Shown: positions 48,170 to 64,000 of the stretch, piece after piece
How positions within the stretch are numbered: position 1 is the first letter of the stretch
Layout of the letters: each line of letters opens with the position of its first letter
From: Allacma fusca
Lineage: Eukaryota; Arthropoda; Collembola; Symphypleona; Sminthuridae
Direction: 5' to 3'
DNA length: 64,000 nucleotides
Assembly: GCA_947179485.1 (NCBI GenBank)
Contig: OX359249.1
Location: 9,114,001-9,178,000 of the forward strand
Position numbers and translations under genes: made by a program
The notes under the pieces: generated by a model
The model's input: the letters and a program-made list of their open reading frames with translations, nothing else
What the model was told of the DNA's origin: nothing
Databases searched by the model: none

Positions 48170-51100
48170 TCATGCCTTGTTTAAGAATTCCGCTAAATGG
48201 GCATTGACTTCTGCTACTTTGTCTTGCTGTACGAAGTGGTTACCTTTGGGCACATATTTCACCGTTAAGTTTTGTACATGTGGTCTTGCTAATTCAGGGA
48301 AGTCTTTACTCAGAGCGATATCATTTTCACCCCAAATGATAAGTGTTGGCGCCCTGATCTTCGGAAGGGACTTCTCACCTTCAATCATCCCCTTGATATT
48401 AAAGTTTTGACGGTAGTAGTTGATTGGTGGTGTCCAGGCTCCTAGAATATGAAATCAATAAGAGTCTCGTGAAAATTTGTACCAAATAAAGAATAAAATT
48501 TCTTCAAATAAAATCTGTCGTGATAACTAAGTACAAGGAAACTCTCAAGGGGAAATTTCTCACCTTTTCTGGAAAATGTGTACTTATAACCTTCTAATTC
48601 TTCTTCGGTGATTGTCAACTGATTATTTTCATCTACGAAAATACGATCGAAAATCTCCAAGTCATTAGTGTGGACTGACCATTCCGGAATATAAGGAAGC
48701 TGATACAAGAAAATGTACCTGTGTATAGAAAAAAAGGAATTAAAAAATTTATTACAACTACAATAAAATTATTGTTGATTTGAGATGTTGCTCCAAGGAT
48801 GTGCACCTACCAAGATTTAAGGAATTGTCCAATAGATCCTCGAAGCTTTTCTCTAAAGGTTGTTGGATGTGGGCTGTTCATGATAACGAGTTTCTCAACC
48901 ACTTCTGGGTAGTTAGCTGCTACATTCCAAGCAATAACACCGCCCCAATCATGAGCCACCAAAATGCAACTGTCACGTTTCAATGCTTTCACCAACTCCA
49001 CAATATCCTTCTGCAGTATTTCAAGATCGTACTCAGATTTTTTAGCTGGTTTCTCGGAGTCTCCATAACCTCTCATATCCAAGGCCACAACCCTGCGTAT
49101 TTTAATAACAGACTTTTCACATACTTATATGCACATGCATCCATAGAAGCAATAAATAGATATATAGTATTCTTAATTTCGACAAGCAATAAAATCTAGT
49201 GATTATCAGCTTAATTAAATTAAATTATTGGAGAAACAAATATTCCTTTCATACCAATGAGTGGCGGCGAATTCCTTCATCTGATGTCTCCAAGAAAACC
49301 AGAATTCCGGATATCCATGAACGAACAACATAAGAGGTTTATTCCTGTCTCCATTTTCAACATAATGCAATTTAATGTTCTGAAATTTATAAAACGATTC
49401 ATTGCGTAACACCCAGAGCTTGTATAGTTAATTCTGTACATTCGTATATCTATACAAAATGTTGAAATAAATTAATGTGTAACTAAGCAACTTGCAACCT
49501 ATGTTTTTTTTCTACGCCGAAGGAATTCTTTCTGTGTTTACGTAGCAATTATATGATGTTGTAATATTATGTTACATGCAGCTACAGATTCTGGCAGTAC
49601 TTTTCCCTAGAAAGTTTCTGTTAGAAACAGCGGATAAAAATAAACATTTTTCAATTGGCTTAATAGAACAAGAGCAAGTTAAGTTGGTTCTTTTCCCGTC
49701 GATAGACGAGCAAGACATGTAATTAGGCAAAAATAAGCAAATCCATTACATGCTACATTTCATAGTTGGCAAGTAATATCTGCACTGGAAATGTATATTT
49801 GACTTTATTGTAAATAATATTATTATTAATAATACAATACTTATTACTACAGACAATTGAATTTTCCCCTTTGAACCACAAAACACGCAAAAAAATAAAT
49901 CCTCAATTGTGCTCAAAAAATTCTACCGCACGTGTCAGTATTTTGCATATCATTTTATTGGTCCACCTTGATAGAATATCTGTGAGGCTCCCGGTCGTAG
50001 ATACAAAATAAACTGATAGTGAGAATTATTGATCACGCTATTTTCACACTTGACTACTTTAAATGTGAGCAGGTTACAAACGACAAAACACGTGGGTGTA
50101 TCTCCTCCAGTGTCTCCAACGTGACGGTATGAAATGAACGTAATTATATAATCATGGATGGATGTGGATTCATTGCAAAGTATTTTTAGCAATGACAAAA
50201 AACCCTGACATTCATTCCATAACTAGCATGTGGACTTATCAGCATTTGGCAGTTAGCATATGAAATGAATAAAAATGAATGGCAATATTCAAGCTAACTT
50301 TCCAGTAAATGTTCCTGGATTACATAATATGTATATAGCTTAAATAGAGTCAGAAGAATTATTACAGCTTCCATCAAAACTATGAGGACATTCTAAGGGG
50401 ATGGAAAGTGTTTTCTTTCAACTATCTGTACAGGGAGAAACGTACATACCTACATTGTACACGTGCATGTTACTTCCGGTGTATAAAGGATACAATGATT
50501 ACTAAAAATCAGAAGAATCCTTTCATAGAAAATAGCGCCTGTCCATTTTTTTTCGTAGCATCATTTCAAATAGTGTCAAAAATATTAGCTTATTTTTGCG
50601 GATGGTATTCTTCATAAAATATAAATATACATACATACGTACTCCGCTGAAAGGCAAATACATGAAACATGAGTAAAAGTGTAATAAATTGTTTTTACTT
50701 TGTCACTATTGCCCTTTCCCTCCAATTATACTATAAAAGGTATCAGAGCTGCTTTCAGGTAGTAAAAAATCAAGATCCGCACCTGAACCCGACCCGCACC
50801 TGAAATATCAGGTTAATTTTTTTCGTCGACCCGAACTTGGCCCTCCGGATCCGAGTTAATATCCGCACCTGTCAGGTATTTTTGGATCAGGTATTGCTTG
50901 GCTACCCGCACCTGAAAAAATACCTGAGGTGCGGATCTCAAAACAAACCCGACCCGAACTTGAACCCGACCCGAACTTGAACCCGAACCTGAACCCGACT
51001 TTCAATTATTTTGTCAGAGGAAACTTATAAACATAAGTTCTATCCTAAGACTTTATTAAAGTAAATATGATTTACAAATGACGTTAAGTTGAAAATGCAA

Positions 51101-52138
51101 AAATTTGTACTAATTTTAAGTGACATGTAGCACAAAGAGAATGGGAACAGCTATTGAAGCTTCCCCAAGCATTCTCTGAGTGATAGCTTTAGAAAGAGAC
51201 CGCAGATAAGCGTCATGCTTTTCAATTTTAACGAAGTTAAGGCACAAGTATACACGAAATAGATTCCAAATCGATGATGTCTATGTCTGCTACAACGCTA
51301 AGACTATATCATGAAATTAATTAGCAAAGTTTGACTGTTTGTTAATTTAATGAATATGGCGGCTCTCACGCATCACTAAATACAACGTGTCTTTCAGCCA
51401 TGTGAAGCTACATTAACGTTCAGATCAGCCTGAAAGTTTCATTCACTTGAACTTAAAGTTAAATTATTAAGGTAAAAAAATACTTCCAAAATACCTGAAA
51501 TTGCAAGTTCGGGTTCAGGTATTTTGAATTCGTCGTACCGAACCTGTACCTGACATTGAGGTCAGGTATATTTTTCAAACCCGAACTTGATCGTAACCCG
51601 ACCTGTAATATCAGGTGCGGATCCTGGATGTACCCGCACTTGACCCGAACCTCAGGTACTTTTTTTTGTAGCTGACCCGAACCCGACCCGAACCCGACCC
51701 GACGGGTATTTTTCAGGTACTACCTGATACCTGCAAGCAGCTCTGAAAGGTATGACTTATATTATTAACCCGTGCATAAACCTTACTTTCGCAATAATGA
51801 TAAAAAGTAGGATTATTGATGATCACATCTCTGACTAATGGCTATGAATTCCGCCAATATTGTATTGTGCAAAGGGGAGATCTTTCCAAAGTACTCCTAT
51901 CAATTTGCATTATTACACTAAAGTAAGACTTTTCAATTACCTTGAGTTTCAAGTACGCATGCCGTCCATAAGCAGCATCCTGAAGGCAAATGGGTGGTAA
52001 ACTTCTTTCCTTTACGACGAAGAATTCATTCCCATTTTTAAACCAACGAAATAAAACAGTCAAAACAGTCAAACCGCCATAAAAGAGGCTGATTCCAAAA
52101 ACCACTGATCGAACCACCAGGTACTTTATTAGTGACAT
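48170..52138 (-). CDS. membrane-anchored epoxide hydrolase (EPHX3/EPHX4 type, alpha/beta hydrolase), 5 exons
   Basis: Exons on the minus strand: 52138-51941, 49379-49255, 49092-48811, 48718-48564 and 48441-48170. The total is 343 aa in consistent phase. Residues about 6-32 form an N-terminal membrane anchor (VVFGISLFYGGLTVLTVLF). The fold follows: oxyanion motif HGYPEF (87-92), nucleophile Asp156 in HDWGG, lid tyrosines in the 202-265 region (WYIFLYQLPYIP, GYKYTF, INYYRQNF), acid Asp294 (WGEND) and base His322 (KGNHFVQQD). This is the catalytic set of epoxide hydrolases, which open epoxides to diols through an ester intermediate; EPHX4-like proteins sit in the ER membrane. The first intron (about 2.56 kb) carries a hAT element. 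Lipid-epoxide substrates, such as insect or crustacean juvenoid-type epoxides, are speculation. A microsomal JHEH assignment is less likely because the HDWGG-type core follows directly after a short anchor. Confidence 0.93.
50744..51745. mobile_element. complete non-autonomous hAT transposon, 1002 bp
   Basis: The element begins CAGAGCTGCTTTCAGGTAG and ends with the inverse of CAGAGCTGCTTGCAGGTA, giving imperfect terminal inverted repeats. Both sides are flanked by the identical 8-bp AAAGGTAT (50736-50743 and 51746-51753), the target duplication length of hAT transposases. There is no coding frame. The two subterminal regions (about 50790-51000 and 51490-51720) are packed with CAGGT-, ACCCGA- and CCTGA-type short repeats in opposite orientation; the centre (about 51005-51480) is ordinary AT-rich DNA. 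It is inserted in intron 1 of the epoxide hydrolase gene. The perfect duplication suggests a fairly recent insertion. Confidence 0.85.
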
Positions 52139-55100
52139 GGTTCCGAACCGGCGTCTGCACTGAAGAAACTCTGCGTGACAATCAATAATAGAAACCGCTC
52201 AAGTCCAAGCTGACCGGTTCCCCTGACAGCAACTTTTGAAGTGATGACAGAGAAGCAACTTTAATATTCTTATCCAGAATATCCTACTAGCAATAATTCA
52301 CCAGTGAACTTGCTACTCACCTACTTTTTAGTTTCTCCCTTGGATAAGCAAGAGAGTATAAGTATAGCCAGTTAGCCAGTAACAGTCAGTCTGGGCATAA
52401 AATTAAATATTCACTGTCCCAGCTTTATATGGCATAAACTGCTTATTACAATACTTCCTATGATACTGTAATCAAGTATGTTTCAAGTGGGGTATAGTGA
52501 TACCAAAGAGTAACTAATTACTGACTAGTCACTGTTGGTATACTCAGGATAACTAATGCATTAAATTCTTGACAGTTTTATGTAATAATGGAGATCCTGC
52601 TTATAAAAGGACATCTACATGTTTTAATTTGCTAGAAATGACGAGCAACTCATGGCCGAACTATGTAAAAGGAACGTCCTTTTGTAAATACTCGTCTGAG
52701 TCTCTGGACTTTGATTTGGACTGGACAGCATGCATAGCATTAAGGAAGTCCATTAACATTGAGCTTTGTACTTACACTACGCTGTGATTTGTACTATGTA
52801 CGATTGTCGAGGCACACGCATTTACTTTGTATAACTACACAAGGGAAATGTTTGCTATAAGATTCACCTTCAATTCTTTTTGTACTAGTACTTATATTCA
52901 ACCTTGATTCACTAAAGGTTCGATATTTTTTAACGCTTCTGAAGTGTGGCTTTAAAGTGGGAGAATATTTTACAGGTCTTTGCAAGCCCTGAATGACGGA
53001 GCGCAGCTGTACAGAATTGCAGGGAAGAAAATGACTCAGTCACATTGAACAATTCCACACAAACATAGAATCTTACTTTTAGCACAAAAAAGCTACAAAC
53101 ACAAAACTACTTCAAGCTTCGAATCCAACATATAAATTGTGAGACTTGGACCTTTAGCTCAAAACACATTATTTATTTTATGATGATATTATTTTATATT
53201 TTACTATTATGTAGGTATGGCTTTTAAAGCTACGTTTGTCTACTCCAAGGGAAGATATCTTAGATCTTTATTTATGGTTCTGACAATTTTAACAATTTCC
53301 CTGTATACTGTATTGTACGCTAAAGTACACAAAAAAAAACGTGCTTTTGTGTGGAAATATTGCATAGACACCTTGGTTTTTAGTTTGATCATGACGTTAA
53401 CAATAGCTATCTAATCCACAGGTAATTAAAACCTGTTTTACCCACCGTGTATAGCATCATCAGCTGCATCCGTTCCGAGACTTACGTATGCAATAATACA
53501 AAAGAACATCATCAGATATCGCCGAATTAAAGGGTGAAAAATTTATTATGCATAATCAGAAGATAATATTGCAACTATATATACATTAAAATGAAAATAT
53601 TCTTTTGACTTTACACTTCACACGACTATGTTCAAGGTCGTAGGCAACTCCAAAGTTCGACTTTAGCTCACGTGCATAATATGCTACGCACAGATTTTTA
53701 TTTTGCACACTTTCAATTTCTACCGCATGTACACACTCAATAAAAATAATTATTGCTATCACACATGTGAGTAAAATTTGCATACAAATACTCAAGTTGC
53801 TATTATGCAATGATTGTTAAAATTCTTAGAAAAACTGCACCTTCAACTGCATGAAACATTACTGGCGGACTTCCGACTAGAATAATTATTATTAAATTTA
53901 ACCTCTCTGTTTATGTTGTATGGAATTGCTCAGTCTATACGTAAATCCATACAGTTTAATATTGTGGACTATGGCTATTAAATGCGCTTTCCAAAGAAAT
54001 AAATGACAGAATTTGGTGAATGATTATTGTGTCATCCTCAAAATCAAACATAAATTTTATTCTCAAAACTAAACCCATTGAAACGTGTCTGCAGATAAAA
54101 TTGCTTTAGCTGAAAAAGCACACTGTACAAGCATTAGTAAAAAATGTCTTAAACAATTATGCAATGACTACTTTTCTGGTAAAAGCATGGAACTGAGATT
54201 AATGATGTGGTTTTAATAATTATTATTACATCGATTTTAGCCGTGCTGGTAAATTTTGGAATAGAGACTTTACAGTAATTATTATTACTGCATATAATAC
54301 AAAAAATCTATACTGAATATCTATCTTTTCATACTAAGAAATTATTTCGCAACTTTGTTCAAATAAATTATTGCTCATGGCCAAAAAGTAATTTACTCTT
54401 CAACTTGCAATAGATAAACAAGTCCTAGACGGTGCGTGACTTTGAAGATGCATTGGTTTAGAAAAACTAGAGAAATAAGAAACTGGCGAATTGGAGAGTA
54501 AATATACATAATTACCGCATAGAGCAGTATTCAATATCAGCTATCTGAGATAACGTTGTAACTTTGATATGACTTGAAACATTTTTTTTCTAGTCATTTA
54601 ATCTTTTGTTGTTACTTGAAGTATTATTACAAGGTAACCTGGGGAGAAAGTGGGAAAAACTATGACACATTGTATGTGTATTGTGTTGTACAGAAGTTGA
54701 GAGGATTCCCCCTTCGTTGTGGTTACGAATTATTATCCAAATGCATGCTGGTATAAAGCTTAAAGCATGATCAATTAATCCTGTTTAAAAGTTAATATTT
54801 GGATAGTCTGAGGCCGAACTAAAAACAACTGTAGTTTACTGACTAATTACGACCAGAAATTCATCTTGTTTTCAGAGTATTGAAAAAAGTTGGTCTAGTA
54901 CTTACTTGGCTTAGTATTTTTTAAAGAAAACTTTAAGGTTTTCTTACACCTTCCGATTTCCGAACTGTGCAGGACTAAAGGTACTTTCTAAATCTAGTCT
55001 ACAGTGTTAAAAGACCAATGGGAACGCATGAGAAAATCGAAGTTTTTTTTGTGTATTGCACTTCTTTTAATACTTCCACGAAGCATAATAAATTATAGTA

Positions 55101-55988
55101 CAAATCATTTAGTTTCTGGCAATCTTATTGTAATTGCATTTCTAAACTAAGGCGCACTTATAAGTATACTTATGGCTACAGTCAGATTCGTTCGTTATTT
55201 AAATGAGATGTAGTAATTTAAGTAAATACATTAAGGCTCACAAAATGTTAGAGCATTCCAGACAGACACAATCCACGATTTCAAAACGTTCATTTTTTTT
55301 ATTTTTAAACCTAACACATATTTATTTTTGAACGAATAAACGATACAACTATAGTTTAAAGTTCATTGATACTGATTCCCGTTGCCTGCAGCAGAAGAAA
55401 GATCAGCGGGGTATACATTTATGATGTCGTAGCGGATGTATAATATATAGAAGCAATAAGATCAGTACCATGAAATTATGGAATGCTCTCGTCTTTTAAC
55501 GTCTTTGGAAAAGAGCACTTTTGTAAAGTTTTAACAAGTTGTGAATATGGAAATTAATTTCTGCTTCCACAATACTCGACTTCTCGCAGCCACATTTACA
55601 GCTGTACCTTTAATAGTCCCGACGGCAGGATCCATGGAATAAAACGAACTCCAAACATCATCATCCTTCCATGTAGTGTGGACTTGCGGAAGCAGAACAA
55701 TATTGATCGACTGGATGTGATTGTGGAAAGTAAGTTGCTTAAACGCTTAATAAATGTAATTTGGTATACAAATGCTATCATCGATTTTACATTTACACTT
55801 TTGAATCAACAATGCAGAAAAAATTCAGCTACAACTTTCAGAATAACGTGGCTTACATTACCGCAACAGTTTGTTAACGTATCGAACTTCATAAACTTCA
55901 TAACAACATAGTCTAAAACATTCATTCACGTACTATAGTATAATAATTATTATAACTCTGTGCAAACTTTTCGATAAAAATGTATCAT
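52139..55988. other. intergenic region between epoxide hydrolase and BTBD10 genes
   Basis: Apart from the small-peptide candidate at 53586-53810, no coding signal is evident. The frame at 53217-53414 (+) is hydrophobic but unsupported. TTTATT sites at 55298-55303 and 55321-55326 (AATAAA on the minus strand) lie about 670 bp below the BTBD10 stop and may end that transcript. Confidence 0.4.
53586..53810 (-). CDS. possible small secreted peptide, 74 codons
   Basis: A single-exon frame with ATG at 53810 and a second ATG at codon 10. Codons 10-29 (MQILLTCVIA then IIIFIECVHA) form a good signal peptide with a likely cut after VHA. The mature part is about 45 residues, charged, with two cysteines. 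TTTATT at 53542-53547 reads AATAAA on the minus strand about 40 bp past the stop, as expected for a compact gene. I recognise no family. It may be a chance frame; the signal peptide plus the closely placed polyadenylation signal are the only support. Confidence 0.3.
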   Translation of the reverse strand: MHNSNLSICMQILLTCVIAIIIFIECVHAVEIESVQNKNLCVAYYARELKSNFGVAYDLEHSRVKCKVKRIFSF

Positions 55989-62563
<6,575 letters not shown>

Positions 62564-64000
62564 TTCCTGTGATCAAATTAATACAGTCACGTGAATAACC
62601 AGGTATTAATAATAATTAATAATTAAGACACAAGAACATGGACACATACTGGGTTACCAGAACCACCATTAATCATTATTCACCGTATTAAGCAATCACA
62701 AATCATAAAGTTTCTCAAATAAATCAGTCTCGTTTAAGAGCTATAAAAATGTTCGACTTGACAACATCAATTCCACATATACTTTGCAGGTTGCAAATAT
62801 TAATTCTGAATTTGTAATTTATATATCACGCTTGTTATTACACTCGCGAAATAAAATAACCACAATACAGTGCAGAAGTGTTAACAAACTGAAGATTTTC
62901 AATGTCAATTAAACCAATAACTAAGGAAACTAAAATACAACAAAATCCAATTCACATACTTCAGCAGTGGCTGTTTATACAATCAAATCTTCTCGATTCC
63001 TCCTCTAAAACAAACCATGATCGAGATACTTCAGCAATCAGTTTTCAAGTGTAGCCACAACGCACTCCAACATACCTGCCCATGTCAAATAAAAAAAATA
63101 TTTCAATACATCAGTTGTATCATATCTTCCAAAATATTATTAGCTCCCTACAACTACTACTTAATTGTGACAGTTCATTAATCCCATGACAAAACGTCCT
63201 CCATGTGAAGCAAAATAGCAACAAATTGTACTCGTCCGATAAAATCAAATCAAGCTCTAAGTAAGGGTCACACACTAAATATTGGCAATTTGGCAATTTC
63301 GATAACCCGAAATTGAAAACATAAATACGCTATTCATTCAAACCCTCATAAAACTCTGAATCAAGAAAACAAGGAACTCTGTCTATATACACAGAACTGA
63401 ATTATTTTATTAATCTTCCAACGGATAGTTTTCCCCCTTCCATTTTTATCTTCACATCTACGAGTCTCAATGGGATTCAAAACTGAGTCCAACACTCACA
63501 GACAAAGGTCACAGGTCACAGTCATGACCAAACAAACACGTAATTATACATCATTCACAACTTCAGACGACATAATTACACTGACGACTGACAATATAAT
63601 TATTCATGAATTTCGAAATAACTCAAGCAATTTCCTGGAATTTCAACCCTCCGCCATAAATAACTATTATTTACCCCATCCTTATAATCACAATTACATG
63701 AAAATTTCAATTTTAATTTCAAATAAAATCCATTTGTAAACTTACGTGTTTTATTCGCTCCCAAATAATTCCATGAAATAATATTCAAATTGTAAATGTA
63801 AAAATCTCAAGTTTACAAAGATCAATCCCACAATAGTAATGGAACAGGGTCGACGACGTCGAGTTTACTCCTAATATTTAACTATGAACGGATGCAGAGA
63901 CAGACTTTTCGAACTGTTATTTTTATTTTCAACAAATTACAGGAATAACTCCTCTGGCACTTTACAATACAAAATAAAAGTATAAAATGAGAACTGAGAG
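62564..64000. other. BTBD10 upstream flank
   Basis: No coding exon is seen. It should contain the BTBD10 leader exon and promoter on the minus strand, because the first coding exon starts at an acceptor-like site. The frame at 63470-63739 (+) has no recognisable domain. Confidence 0.35.

Overview
The window is AT-rich animal nuclear DNA with spliced genes. Introns are often only 60-400 bp and use GT..AG borders. Many protein families are metazoan-specific: HIPK kinase, BTBD10, WSCD-type sulfotransferase, and UBE2K with a UBA tail. The Ala/His/Asn-rich low-complexity runs in HIPK, the compact introns and the AT-rich intergenic DNA fit an arthropod, possibly a crustacean. The species cannot be fixed from the sequence alone. 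I rebuilt seven complete genes exon by exon. In each one the reading phase is consistent from start to stop across all exons.

Layout. 1-322: right end of a hAT-like element with CAGGTA-type internal repeats. 3243-4402 (+): UBE2K ubiquitin-conjugating enzyme, 4 exons, 199 aa. 4932-8173 (-): NADP-type malic enzyme, 12 exons, 614 aa, convergent with UBE2K. 9387-14138 (-): MTMR6/7/8-type myotubularin phosphatase, 12 exons, 716 aa, ending in an eight-cysteine FYVE-like finger. 14457-14601 (-): an unassigned terminal coding exon. About 15.6-33.9 kb: a gene-poor tract holding a degraded Penelope-like GIY-YIG fragment, microsatellites and a mariner-like terminus. Part of it may be the HIPK 3' UTR. 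33931-39987 (-): homeodomain-interacting protein kinase, 21 coding exons, 1328 aa. 46122-47613 (+): WSCD-like type II membrane sulfotransferase, 334 aa. 48170-52138 (-): membrane-anchored EPHX3/4-type epoxide hydrolase, 343 aa, convergent with the sulfotransferase. Its first intron carries a complete 1,002-bp non-autonomous hAT element with perfect 8-bp target duplications. 53586-53810 (-): a possible small secreted peptide gene. 55989-62563 (-): BTBD10/KCTD20-type BTB protein, 8 coding exons, 491 aa.

These are independent housekeeping and signalling genes, with no operon-like organisation. UBE2K works in ubiquitin chain building, malic enzyme in NADPH/pyruvate supply, MTMR in endosomal phosphoinositide turnover and HIPK in nuclear signalling. 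BTBD10 is linked to Akt signalling in vertebrates. The most unusual items are the variant FYVE finger on the MTMR6-type phosphatase, the two hAT-like elements with CAGGTA/ACCCGA repeats, a duplicated segment flanking the 5' part of HIPK, and the orphan exon near 14.5 kb. I found no convincing tRNA, rRNA or CRISPR locus.
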